Shown: in pieces, positions 27,058 to 35,538 of the stretch
Layout: each line of letters opens with the position of its first letter
Numbering within the stretch: the stretch's first letter is position 1
Assembly: GCF_012396235.1 (NCBI RefSeq)
Contig: NZ_JAAXPA010000007.1
Location: 186,001 to 250,000 of the forward strand
DNA: 64,000 bases
Direction: 5' to 3'
From: Rhodococcus opacus
GTDB lineage: Bacteria > Actinomycetota > Actinomycetes > Mycobacteriales > Mycobacteriaceae
Program-made: the position numbers and the translations under genes
Notes under the pieces: model-generated
Told to the model about the DNA's origin: nothing
The model's input: the letters and a program-made list of their open reading frames with translations, nothing else
Databases searched by the model: none

Positions 27058-27999
27058 TCAGGTGACGGCCGGCGAGAAGATGCTCGTCCAATCGTTCTTC
27101 ATGCTTACCACGGTCCAGTTCTTTCCTCGTGCGTGTTCGAGGGCCTGCTCCGCGCCGGCGACATAGTCGAATTCGCGATCGGCGTCGTCGTGCAGGATCA
27201 GCACCCGAAGCGCCGGGCGGTCGGGTAGCCCGGAGAACGCGAGCATCGGCAGGTCACCGTTGGAGTTGCCGACCGACAGGATCGGCCGTCGCCCGATCCG
27301 GCTCCAGATTCGGACCGGTTTCTCCGGCCCGTCGTCGAAGAAGTCCATCGCGGCCTTGTAGAGCAGGTCGCTCGTGTCCGCCCCTTCACGGTAGGAGAGG
27401 CCGAGGGCACTGCCGATGACGCGTTCCGGCGGAATCCCGTAGAGGCGTCCGGCGACCGGGCGCATGAAGTCCCGGTCACCACCGGACGCGATGTAGATCG
27501 TGAATCCGTTCGCCTCGAGATAGCGCAACAGTTCGACCATCGGCGCGTATCCGCAGCCGGAATACGGGCGGCCGAGCGTCGGGTGGTCCGCGTCGTCGAA
27601 GAAGGACCGGACCCGCGCGTCGTAATTCTCGACGGTGATCGAATCGAACGCCTCGGTGACTGCACCCATCAACAGTTTCAGGTCGCCGTCGTCGCCCCGA
27701 TAGTGCTTGACCATCGCCGCACCGAGCCACTGAAGGTCGTGCTCGTGGGCCGCCTTCCACGGTTGCGTCTGCTGCAGGTCGGAGTCACCCGCGGCCATCT
27801 CGGCGAAGCGCCGGATGGTGAAGTCGAGCTGGATGGGCATCGGCTTCTCGCACCAGAGTGTGCCGTCGTTGTCGAATACGGCCACCCGGTCCGCGGGCTC
27901 GACGAAGTCCGGTCCCCGTGTCGTCACCCGCCCGACGAAGTCCTCGATCGCGGACCGCGTCGACCCGTCCGCCCAGGAACCACCCAGCCCGGCCCCCAC
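27058..27999 (-). CDS. HAD-superfamily phosphatase, SerB-like
   Basis: A 313-residue HAD hydrolase. Motif I is AVFDNDGTLW with nucleophile Asp43 and acid Asp45, motif II is in IYIASGGDRDF, and motif IV is SVGNSNGDLPML. GTG 27999 lies five bases after the sulfatase stop, so translation is probably coupled. It resembles phosphoserine-phosphatase-like enzymes, some from environmental bacteria with a signal peptide, but none is seen here. Adjacent sulfatase and FGE suggest that a sulfo- or phosphoester is stripped step by step. Substrate unknown. Confidence 0.8.
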   Translation of the reverse strand: MGAGLGGSWADGSTRSAIEDFVGRVTTRGPDFVEPADRVAVFDNDGTLWCEKPMPIQLDFTIRRFAEMAAGDSDLQQTQPWKAAHEHDLQWLGAAMVKHYRGDDGDLKLLMGAVTEAFDSITVENYDARVRSFFDDADHPTLGRPYSGCGYAPMVELLRYLEANGFTIYIASGGDRDFMRPVAGRLYGIPPERVIGSALGLSYREGADTSDLLYKAAMDFFDDGPEKPVRIWSRIGRRPILSVGNSNGDLPMLAFSGLPDRPALRVLILHDDADREFDYVAGAEQALEHARGKNWTVVSMKNDWTSIFSPAVT

Positions 28000-28004
28000 G
28001 TCGC

Positions 28005-29543
28005 TCAGTCCTTCGCCAGGAACGCGTGCAGCTTCGCCACCGCGTGGTCGATCGTGAAGCTCGCCGGCTCCTGCCTCGGGGGGAACTCCTTGAACGTCTC
28101 GAGGAATTGACTCGTGATGAATGTCCCGTAGATGGCGATGTAGTCGTGGTCGAGGAACCAGTCCCAGTAGGTGTTCGACGTGATGTCGGCACGCTCGAAC
28201 GGGTCGGTGCGCAGGTTGAACAGTTTCGGCAACCGCAGTTGGGTGAACGGCTCCGCCCACAGCCCGAGGGTGCCCTGCGCCCGCTGCTCCATGAACACGA
28301 TCTTCCAATTGTCGAAACGGATGCCCAGCACGTCGCAGTCGTCGGAGAAGTACACCATTCCCCGGCGCGGGGACGTCTCGACCTCACCGGTGAGGTACGG
28401 GAGCAGGTTGTAGCCGTCGATGTGCACCTTGAACGTCTTCTCGCCGATCGTGTGCCCGGTCTTCAGTTGCTCCACGACCTCGGGTGCACCCGCGGCGGCG
28501 AGGAAAGTGGGAAGCCAATCATGGTGCTGAACGATCTCGTTGGACACCACGCCGGCTGGGATCTTGCCCGGCCAGCGAATCACCTCGGGGACGCGGAACG
28601 CGCCCTCCCAGTTGGTGTCCTTCTCACTGCGGAACGGGGTGGTCGCGCCGTCCGGCCAGGTGTTCGCGTGGGGACCGTTGTCGGTGCTGTAGATGACGAT
28701 GGTGTTCTCGGCGAGACCCAGCTCGTCGACCGCGTCGAGAAGTTGGCCGACGTGCTTGTCGTGATCGATCATGGTGTCGTGGTACGGCGACTGCCAGTGC
28801 CCGGCCTGGCCGACGCTTTCCGGCTTCGTGTGAGTCCGCAGGTGCATGTGCGTCGTGTTCATCCACACGAAGAACGGTGTCTCCGCTTCCTTCTGCCGCG
28901 TGATGAAGTCGATTGCCGCGGAGACCGTCTCGTCGTCGATGGTCTCCATCCGCTTCTTGCTCAGCGGACCGGTGTCCTCGATGCGCTGCTTCCGGACCGG
29001 GCCGTACCGCGGATCGACCTCACCCGCGTCCTCCTCGGTGGCGAAGCAGTGCAGGACACCGCGCGGCATCATCACCTCGTGCAGTTTGGGATAGTCCTGT
29101 GCGCTCGGGTAGTCGGGGAGCTCCGGTTCTTCCTCGGCGTTCAGGTGATAGAGGTTGCCGAAGAACTCGTCGAACCCGTGAGCGGTCGGCAGATACTTGT
29201 TCAGATCGCCGAGATGGTTCTTCCCGAACTGTCCGGTGGCGTATCCGAGGGGCTTGAGGAGTTCGGCGATGGTGGGGTCGTCGGGCGACAATCCGACGTC
29301 GACTCCCGGGATTCCGACCTTGCTCATGCCGGTGCGATACACGCTCTGCCCCGTGATGAACGACGCGCGACCGGCCGTGCAACTCTGCTCACCGTAGGAG
29401 TCGGTGAACTTCATGCCCTCGTCGGCGAGACGGTCGATGTTCGGCGTCCGGTACCCCATCAGTCCGTCGCTGTAGCAGCTGAGATTGGTGATACCGATGT
29501 CGTCGCCCCAAATGACCAGGATGTTGGGTTTCGCGTCCGTCAT
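28005..29543 (-). CDS. Formylglycine-dependent arylsulfatase-family sulfatase
   Basis: A 512-residue type I sulfatase. The metal site NILVIWGDDIG (7-17), the modification motif Cys55-TAGR59 and the downstream STDNGPHANTWP are visible. The Ala at the third position of CxAxR is an accepted FGE target. No signal peptide is evident, so action in the cytoplasm on an imported sulfate ester is likely. ATG 29543 follows GGAGAG. It is in the same minus-strand run as FGE, a HAD phosphatase and a GH13 enzyme. Confidence 0.88.
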   Translation of the reverse strand: MTDAKPNILVIWGDDIGITNLSCYSDGLMGYRTPNIDRLADEGMKFTDSYGEQSCTAGRASFITGQSVYRTGMSKVGIPGVDVGLSPDDPTIAELLKPLGYATGQFGKNHLGDLNKYLPTAHGFDEFFGNLYHLNAEEEPELPDYPSAQDYPKLHEVMMPRGVLHCFATEEDAGEVDPRYGPVRKQRIEDTGPLSKKRMETIDDETVSAAIDFITRQKEAETPFFVWMNTTHMHLRTHTKPESVGQAGHWQSPYHDTMIDHDKHVGQLLDAVDELGLAENTIVIYSTDNGPHANTWPDGATTPFRSEKDTNWEGAFRVPEVIRWPGKIPAGVVSNEIVQHHDWLPTFLAAAGAPEVVEQLKTGHTIGEKTFKVHIDGYNLLPYLTGEVETSPRRGMVYFSDDCDVLGIRFDNWKIVFMEQRAQGTLGLWAEPFTQLRLPKLFNLRTDPFERADITSNTYWDWFLDHDYIAIYGTFITSQFLETFKEFPPRQEPASFTIDHAVAKLHAFLAKD

Positions 29544-29651
29544 CTGTCTCTCCTCGCATCATCGGGGGAATCGCAGTCCTGACGTTGCTCGCGGTGCGCC
29601 CGCGACACATCACCCGCACCGGGTGAGAACCTCGTGTCCGAGTACCGGCCG

Positions 29652-30305
29652 TCAGTCCGGGGGGATCGACGGCGGTCGATCCACGGCGAGGATGTACACG
29701 CTGATCACCGTCACCCACGCCGGGAAGACCAACGTCACCCAGAGACTGAAACTCACGACCACCAGCAGGGTGAGTGACAGCAGGTAGGTGCTGACAGCCA
29801 GCCATCGCGGCATCAGTCCGGTGCGCAGCCAGATGGTTCCCAGCGAAATCATGAACACCCCGGCCATGCGAACCCCGTAGACGTTGTTCACATGCAACAT
29901 CACTTCGCGCCCGAAGAAGACGAGGTCGTTCTGCGGAACACCGGAGAGCCGGGACACGGCGAGGAGTCCGCCTGCGATTGCCGTCGACACGAACGTCATG
30001 GCGAGAAACAGCAACCCACTGCCGAGGAAGACGGTCGAGAAGAATCGGTCTTCGAGGTCCCCGAGCCGGTCGCGGATGACACCGATGAACCACAGGAACG
30101 CGATGCCCGCGAAGGGTGCGAGTATCAGGGCTGCCGTGATCTGCCGTTGGTGGTGTAACCACGGGGTCGCGGCTGCGCCGGGCAGCGCGCTACGCAGCAG
30201 AACGATGCTGGAGGCGAACAGGACACCGAAGACGACACCGGCGACGGCCGCGGCCCGTGGAGTCCGTAGCTGGTGGAACTCGGCGTCGCTCTGAGTGCGG
30301 GCCAT
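29652..30305 (-). CDS. Multi-pass membrane protein, unknown function
   Basis: A 217-residue protein with about six hydrophobic helices, including AAAVAGVVFGVLFASSIVLL and WLAVSTYLLSLTLLVVVSF. ATG 30305 (MARTQSD) was preferred to an in-frame extension to 30419 because the extension is hydrophilic and Arg-rich. It lies between the GH13 gene and the sulfatase gene in the same orientation, with gaps of 61 and 108 bases. It could be a transport or anchoring component. I do not recognise the family. Confidence 0.65.
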   Translation of the reverse strand: MARTQSDAEFHQLRTPRAAAVAGVVFGVLFASSIVLLRSALPGAAATPWLHHQRQITAALILAPFAGIAFLWFIGVIRDRLGDLEDRFFSTVFLGSGLLFLAMTFVSTAIAGGLLAVSRLSGVPQNDLVFFGREVMLHVNNVYGVRMAGVFMISLGTIWLRTGLMPRWLAVSTYLLSLTLLVVVSFSLWVTLVFPAWVTVISVYILAVDRPPSIPPD

Positions 30306-30366
30306 GAGATCAGTCTTCGCCGAGGTCGAGCCCCAGGGCAACAGGGAGCCCGAATCGTACCCGGAT

Positions 30367-32568
30367 TCAGCCCGCGTCGTCCGCCCTGCCCGGCCGCACG
30401 ACGACAGGAACTCCCTCATAGGGCGCGAGGGAGATCGGGAAGCTGTGGAGTTCGTCGACGGTGCCGATCTGTTCGTCGGTGAACAGGTTGACCGCAGGCG
30501 ATCCGGCCGGCAGGAACTGGGACTGCACGGTCGCGGCGATCTCCTCGGACGTGAAGTTGAGAACCGTGACTTCGAGACTCGAGTCCGCCAGTTCGTGGAC
30601 CATGACGAGCAGCCCCTTGTGCGACACGGTGGGCACGTCGAGCTGAACCGCGGTGGCGATGCCGAACCGGTTTCGGATGTCGATGATGCGGGCGAGACCG
30701 CGAGCGAAGGACGCCGGATCCTGCAGTTGCACCGGCAGACTCCCGTACAGGCTGGTGCCCCGGGGGATGCCCGACTCCGACCGGGCCGCTTCGGGATTGA
30801 CCCCCATCAGGTCGTGCGCGCCGCGGTTGATCCAGCGGGTGTCCCCTTCGGCGAGAAGGTCGGCGACCTCCTCGGACGGCACGGGAAGCAGCCCGCACAG
30901 ATCCCAGCCCGACAGGGCGAAGACACCGGGCTGGAGCGCGTTGAACATCGCCAGGAGCAGATGCGCCTGCTTGACCGTGTCGATGTCGGCGGCATCCATC
31001 CTGTCGAGGTCGCGGATGCCGAGCGCAGCGGTGATGACGCTGGCGGTCGTGCAGGCGATCCCGTTGGTCGTGAACGTGCGGTTGTACGGGGCCCAGCGCC
31101 CGGTGAGCCGCTCGCACAGATCCTTACGGATGCGATCACCGAGATCGGACCCTGTGACCGACTCACCGCCGTACGCGAACTCGTCGTCCTTGTGCAGCGT
31201 CGCGAAGTGGACCAGCTCGAACGTCAGCTCGTCGTGATTCTGCAGCGCATGGACGAGCGACGCGGCGTCCACACCGTGATCGCGGGCGAGGTTCATGGTG
31301 AGCCGGAGAAATTCGGTGTTCCCCATGACGAGGGCGTGATGGTAGGCGGGGCGATTGATGAAGTCGTAGGACAGGTCGGCTCCGGTGGTGCCCATCGCCT
31401 TGATGTCGTCGATGGTGAGGTTCAGTTCCTGGAACGTGAATCCCCCCATCTTCCGCACGATGCTGGCGATGAGGTGGTTTGCCGCCTCCGACAGTGGATG
31501 CCCTTCCGACCAGCCGGGCAGTCCTTCGGTCCGGCGTTCGACCCCGAGGAATCCGTTGGCGTCCAGTCGAAGAGCGCCCGCACCGAGGTCCGCGATGGAG
31601 TGGCAGGCGTCCCCGATGACGAGGCGCATGCCCGCGAACGACGGATCCAGCCAATTGATGGAGGGCTGCCCGGCCTTGAAATAGTGCAGGTACACCCACC
31701 TGCGCTCGATGCCGTCCACCCCCTTCACGACGGGGGTGACACTCCAGTTGGTTTCCTTGACACCGAGTTCGTAGAAGATGACGCGCTGGAGTTGACCGAT
31801 GATGTACCCGGCCCGGGCGAGTTGCGCCTCGGTGTCGGCGTCGATGTTGACCGAGTCCCGGCCTTCCGGCACGCGGGGAAGCAGGTGCCAATCCTGTTGT
31901 TCGATCTCCACCATGTGATAGATGCCGGGGTAGTCGGCGTACGCCATCTCGGCGAGCCGGAAGTCGGCGCCCTTGCCGGTGTGACCGGGGACGATGTCGT
32001 CGATGACAATGCCGTCGTATGCTGCGGCGACGACGCAGAGCTTGCGGAACTCCTCTTCGGTCCCGAAGGCCGAGTCGATCTGCATGCTGATGCGATCGAA
32101 ATGGCCGTCCACCGACGGCGTGGCCCGCCACCCGTTGATCCCGCCTGCCTGCTTCACCGGCCCCGTGTGGACGGCCGTCACCCCGATCTCGGAGAACGCC
32201 TGCCACAGGGACTCGTCGCCGAGCGAACTCAGGAAACTCGCGCCCGGTGCCGTGATGATCGAAATCGGGTACGCCGTGAACCACACCGATCCCCGCTCCA
32301 CCGCGGCGCGCGGATTCGGGTCGGCATACGGGTTCTGCCACATGCTGCCCTTGCCGGACAGCTGCTCCGCGATCAACTTCGCATCGTGCAGGATCGACTG
32401 ATTGATCAGCCACTCCACATAATTCGGGTTGTCCGGCACGGGCTCACCCGTCTGCGCATCGACCCTGGTCGCACGGCGGACCGACGGTTTCAACGGCCGC
32501 GGGCGCGCCGGGTAGAACTGCTCGTCGTAGCTGATCTCGCTGGGCTCGTGATGGATCTCGGGGTTCAT
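30367..32568 (-). CDS. GH13 alpha-amylase-superfamily enzyme (trehalose-synthase-like)
   Basis: A 733-residue glycoside hydrolase family 13 protein. Conserved regions are visible: [11 protein letters not shown] (about 188-198), [13 protein letters not shown] with nucleophile Asp336, FQELN with acid/base Glu381, and QNHDELTFE with Asp446. A C-terminal beta domain follows. It would cleave or transfer alpha-glucosyl groups. The sequence looks closest to the trehalose-synthase/amylosucrase side of the family, but specificity is not evident. Position in a sulfatase/RbsD operon suggests it acts on a glucoside released or modified there. Confidence 0.8.
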   Translation of the reverse strand: MNPEIHHEPSEISYDEQFYPARPRPLKPSVRRATRVDAQTGEPVPDNPNYVEWLINQSILHDAKLIAEQLSGKGSMWQNPYADPNPRAAVERGSVWFTAYPISIITAPGASFLSSLGDESLWQAFSEIGVTAVHTGPVKQAGGINGWRATPSVDGHFDRISMQIDSAFGTEEEFRKLCVVAAAYDGIVIDDIVPGHTGKGADFRLAEMAYADYPGIYHMVEIEQQDWHLLPRVPEGRDSVNIDADTEAQLARAGYIIGQLQRVIFYELGVKETNWSVTPVVKGVDGIERRWVYLHYFKAGQPSINWLDPSFAGMRLVIGDACHSIADLGAGALRLDANGFLGVERRTEGLPGWSEGHPLSEAANHLIASIVRKMGGFTFQELNLTIDDIKAMGTTGADLSYDFINRPAYHHALVMGNTEFLRLTMNLARDHGVDAASLVHALQNHDELTFELVHFATLHKDDEFAYGGESVTGSDLGDRIRKDLCERLTGRWAPYNRTFTTNGIACTTASVITAALGIRDLDRMDAADIDTVKQAHLLLAMFNALQPGVFALSGWDLCGLLPVPSEEVADLLAEGDTRWINRGAHDLMGVNPEAARSESGIPRGTSLYGSLPVQLQDPASFARGLARIIDIRNRFGIATAVQLDVPTVSHKGLLVMVHELADSSLEVTVLNFTSEEIAATVQSQFLPAGSPAVNLFTDEQIGTVDELHSFPISLAPYEGVPVVVRPGRADDAG

Positions 32569-32666
32569 GGTCCTCCGTCGTCATCTCGTCTGCTCCGCCG
32601 CACCGGTCGGCTACCCGTCCACCGTCCCACGGAAACGACCGCCTGGCATGCGGAGTTGGATGACTG

Positions 32667-33047
32667 TCAGCGGACCGCGGAACTTTCGGGTGCGACGAAC
32701 TCGGCGGAGGCCTCGGACCACAGGCTCACCCGCCTGTCCCGGCTCTCGAAGAACTCGATCTCGCGTCTGATGCCGGAACTCCGATCCCATCCGGGGAGGT
32801 CGAGGATGATCAATTCCTCCATCGCGTCCATGAACACCCGGTCGACGGGTCCCCACATCGTGCCGATCGCTGTGTTGTCCTTTCCGGTGAAAGTCAGGTT
32901 GACGGGATGAGACATCGACACCTGACTGAACACCGCATGGCCGGATTCGACGATGTATCCCGCTACTTCGTTGCTGGCGAGAAACCGCTCGTGTGTCACC
33001 GCCGGATCGGCATGGCTGTAGGGGCAGGCCAGAAAGATCTTTCTCAT
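32667..33047 (-). CDS. DUF1937-family protein (nucleoside-deoxyribosyltransferase-like)
   Basis: A 126-residue protein beginning MRKIFLACPYSHADP, with DRVFMDAMEELIILDLPGWDRSSG near the middle. This is the pattern of DUF1937 and the related nucleoside 2-deoxyribosyltransferase fold, where a Glu or Asp in the last segment attacks the glycosidic bond. ATG 33047 follows a GAGGAA-type site. It lies between the alpha/beta hydrolase and GH13 genes. A role on an N- or O-glycosidic intermediate is possible but untested. Confidence 0.7.
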   Translation of the reverse strand: MRKIFLACPYSHADPAVTHERFLASNEVAGYIVESGHAVFSQVSMSHPVNLTFTGKDNTAIGTMWGPVDRVFMDAMEELIILDLPGWDRSSGIRREIEFFESRDRRVSLWSEASAEFVAPESSAVR

Positions 33048-33093
33048 GGGTTCCTCGTGATTCGTGGGGCGGAGGCCCCGGTACAGGGTGTGC

Positions 33094-33882
33094 TCATCGA
33101 GAACCCGCCGGGAGTGGATGCACGGTCCGGCACCATCCCGAGAGCGCCTCGATCATCAGCGACGCGACCGCCCGGTGGGCGACGTCGTTCGGAATGTCGT
33201 GGTAGCCGCCGGGGATGACGACGCTCTGTCCGTGCTGCAGTTCTCGCGCGAACTCGGCGGCGCGGTCGGGCGTTGCGAAGGCGTCGAATTCGCCGTTGAC
33301 CAACAGGATCGGCATGGTCACCGCGGGCAGACACGCCCGCACTTTTCCTCCGGCCACGGTGAGCGCCTGCCAGAGGTTCGGTTCGGCGGGAGCCGTGTCG
33401 AAGCCGAGCGGATCGTTCTCGAGTGCGTCGAGGTACGACCGGTCCTTCGCCATGACGAGGTCCGTCCGGCCCTGCGCCTCACGCGGCAGACCCCACAGGG
33501 GCGCTCCCGTCATGATCAATCCGGTGCGCAGGGACGGTGTGCGAACCGAGAGGAGGGCGCCGGTCAGTGCGCCGAGCGAGTGGCCCAGGACGACCACCGG
33601 CAGGTCGGGCCCGTCGCCGGCCATGATGTCGACGAGAACTCCTGCATTGGAGGCGAGTTCGTCCACCGAGGGGAAGAACCCTGCCGGTCCGCCGGTGTGA
33701 CCGTGACCGAGGTGATCGGGCGCCCACACGTCCAGACCGGCCGAGTTCAGCTGCCCCGCGAGCCGGTGATAGTGACCGGAGTGTTCACCGAATCCGTGCA
33801 GGAGCAGGATCCGTGCCCAGGGTTGCGAAGCTTCCCAATGCCGGTAGTAGACCTTGTTCCTGACACCGTCGAAGAAGGGCAT
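33094..33882 (-). CDS. Alpha/beta hydrolase, monoacylglycerol-lipase-like
   Basis: A 262-residue serine hydrolase. The nucleophile elbow VVLGHSLGAL contains the catalytic Ser. Asp in LVNGEFDAF and His in GGYHDIPND complete the triad, and LLLHGFGEHSGHY is the oxyanion segment. It resembles bacterial monoacylglycerol lipases that cleave acyl esters. The start lies one base after the RbsD-like stop, so the two genes are co-translated. It probably de-esterifies the operon's substrate. Confidence 0.82.
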   Translation of the reverse strand: MPFFDGVRNKVYYRHWEASQPWARILLLHGFGEHSGHYHRLAGQLNSAGLDVWAPDHLGHGHTGGPAGFFPSVDELASNAGVLVDIMAGDGPDLPVVVLGHSLGALTGALLSVRTPSLRTGLIMTGAPLWGLPREAQGRTDLVMAKDRSYLDALENDPLGFDTAPAEPNLWQALTVAGGKVRACLPAVTMPILLVNGEFDAFATPDRAAEFARELQHGQSVVIPGGYHDIPNDVAHRAVASLMIEALSGWCRTVHPLPAGSR

Positions 33883-33883
33883 G

Positions 33884-34402
33884 TCAGATCTCCGGACTTC
33901 CCGGATCGGTCGACGGCGGTGCGGTCGGCAGGTCCTCGAACCAGGTCGGGGACGTGAGCCAGTTCAGCGGAATCGGCGGGCTCGGGTAGCCCGCGACGAG
34001 AACGACGTTGCCGTGCACCGAGTAGTCGCCGGTCTGGACGAAGACCTTCACCCGGTCGCGGAGGTTGTAGAACTCGGGTAGGTACCGCAGTTCGTGGACG
34101 TTTTCCTCCCCTACCAGTGCCGAGACGAACTTCCGGGCTTCGGGGTTGGCGGTCACCATGTCCTCGGTGACGATGGCTGCTTCGAAATCCCCCACCTCGC
34201 ACAGCACCGACAGCAGATCCCCGACCGAAGGCAATCCCGGTGCGATGCCGAGATCGATCGTCTCGACCTGCGGCGACAGTGGAACGAGGCTCGCCGAAGA
34301 CGTGCCGCTTCCCGCGTCCGCGACGTAGATCATCTCGCCGTGCCGGAGCTGGCTCACGACGGCGGCCAGGCGTTCGTGCAGCAATCGGGTTTTTGGTGCC
34401 AT
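33884..34402 (-). CDS. RbsD/FucU-family sugar pyranase-like protein
   Basis: A 172-residue RbsD/FucU-family protein; classic RbsD and FucU are about 130-140 residues and catalyse pyranose/furanose or anomer exchange of ribose or fucose. LRHGEMIYVADAGSG (19-33) holds the family His and Asp positions, and the YNLRDRVKVFVQTGDYSVHGNVVL segment follows. The C-terminal about 25 residues are Pro-rich and extra. ATG 34402 follows GAAGGA. It is the first gene of the minus operon, downstream of the GntR-type site at 34468-34477. Confidence 0.78.
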   Translation of the reverse strand: MAPKTRLLHERLAAVVSQLRHGEMIYVADAGSGTSSASLVPLSPQVETIDLGIAPGLPSVGDLLSVLCEVGDFEAAIVTEDMVTANPEARKFVSALVGEENVHELRYLPEFYNLRDRVKVFVQTGDYSVHGNVVLVAGYPSPPIPLNWLTSPTWFEDLPTAPPSTDPGSPEI

Positions 34403-34467
34403 GGGATTCGTCCTTCGATCGAGTGCGTGAGGTGTGCGGCGCAGCGCACCGGGCACAGAATGTGCTC

Positions 34468-34477
34468 TGGTCGACAA
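34468..34477. promoter_or_regulatory. TTGTCGACAA-type operator (site 1), rbsD-like operon
   Basis: TGGTCGACAA, followed by TCG, has one mismatch to the palindrome found at six other promoters. It lies 66 bases before the rbsD-like start on the minus strand. Confidence 0.65.
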
Positions 34478-34582
34478 TCGACTAGAAATCTAAGACGCTC
34501 CCGCCCGGAGGTCAAGCGCTGGACGAATCCAGATCCAACTCTTGACCGATCGTCCGGAGAGGGAGCACACTTGCCTGGTCGA

Positions 34583-34592
34583 TTGTCGACAA
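34583..34592. promoter_or_regulatory. TTGTCGACAA operator (site 2), SDR gene
   Basis: A perfect TTGTCGACAA preceded by GA. It is 63 bases before the SDR start at 34655 and shares the divergent spacer with site 1. Confidence 0.75.
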
Positions 34593-34654
34593 AGAGTCAA
34601 TCGCTTCCGCGTCTACGCGCTTCCACATCCACATGACCCTCGAGGGAGAACACC

Positions 34655-35413
34655 ATGGGCCAGCTGCTGCAGGGTAAGACAGTCATCGTTACGGGCGCAG
34701 GCGGAGGAATCGGCCTCGCCACGGCGTTGCATCTCCACGACGAGGGGGCACAGGTGGTCGCCACCGTGCACTCCGAGTCCAGCCTTCCCCAGCTGAAGGT
34801 CGACGACGATCGCCTGATCGGCCGCGTCGTCGATGTCACCGAAGAAGAGCAAGTCAAGGACCTTGTCGACTTCACGGTGGCGAGGTTCGGCAAGCTCGAC
34901 GGCATCGTCAACAATGCCGGCATCCTGAAGCCCGGCACCATTCTGGATGCGTCGGTCGAGGACTTCCAGAAGACGTTCGACGTCAATGTGAAGGGCGTGT
35001 TCCTGGGGTCGAAGTACGCGATTCCCGAGCTGCTGAAGGTGGGCGGCGGGTCGATCGTCAACTTCGGTTCCATCAACTCGATCGGCGCCGAGAAACTGCT
35101 GACGACGTACACGGCGAGCAAGGGCGCCGTGCTCACGTTGACCAAGGCCATCGCCCTGGACTTCGGCGCGCAGGGCGTCCGCGCCAACACCCTCTGCCCG
35201 GGCTTCGTCGACACCCCGCTGAACGTGCCGCACTACACGGCACTCGGCGGCCGCGAGGAACTCGAGGCCGGGCTCCCCGACTTCCAGCCGATCGGCCGCG
35301 CCATCCTTCCCCTCGAGATCGCACACTCCGTCGCCTTCCTGCTGTCGGACCACTCCACCGCCATCACCGGAACGGCATTCGTCGTCGACGGCGGCGTTCT
35401 CGCCGGGGCCTGA
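34655..35413 (+). CDS. Short-chain dehydrogenase/reductase
   Basis: A 252-residue classical SDR with VTGAGGGIG, NNAG, SINS and the YTASK active-site pair, ending VVDGGVLAGA. ATG 34655 follows GAGGGAG. It is a single gene with its own operator (34583-34592) and its own terminator, opposite the rbsD-like operon. A role as polyol or sugar dehydrogenase fits the neighbouring GMC oxidoreductase and FGGY kinase, but the substrate cannot be read from sequence. Confidence 0.84.
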   Translation: MGQLLQGKTVIVTGAGGGIGLATALHLHDEGAQVVATVHSESSLPQLKVDDDRLIGRVVDVTEEEQVKDLVDFTVARFGKLDGIVNNAGILKPGTILDASVEDFQKTFDVNVKGVFLGSKYAIPELLKVGGGSIVNFGSINSIGAEKLLTTYTASKGAVLTLTKAIALDFGAQGVRANTLCPGFVDTPLNVPHYTALGGREELEAGLPDFQPIGRAILPLEIAHSVAFLLSDHSTAITGTAFVVDGGVLAGA

Positions 35414-35423
35414 TCACCCACTC

Positions 35424-35462
35424 TTGCGGTGGGAGCCCTGCCGCCTCGGGCTCCCACCGCAA
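35424..35462 (+). terminator. Terminator after the SDR gene
   Basis: Perfect stem with arms 35424-35438 and 35448-35462 (inner sequence GCGGTGGGAGCC) around a 9-base loop, about 10 bases after the stop. It separates the SDR from the GMC operon. Confidence 0.8.
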
Positions 35463-35504
35463 TCCCATTTGACAGCCGACGTGACTCCCATCACCATTGA
35501 CGCA

Positions 35505-35514
35505 ATGTCGACAA
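35505..35514. promoter_or_regulatory. TTGTCGACAA-type operator (site 3), GMC operon
   Basis: ATGTCGACAA, followed by TT, has one mismatch to the consensus. It lies 24 bases before the chosen GMC start at 35539. Confidence 0.65.
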
Positions 35515-35538
35515 TTAGACGAAATGAGGTCGACCCCG

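Noticed and set aside
30295-32910. An 871-codon plus-strand open frame opposite the GH13 gene
   Set aside because: The minus strand has all GH13 catalytic motifs. The plus-strand product shows none and is Arg/Asp-rich, typical of a shadow frame.
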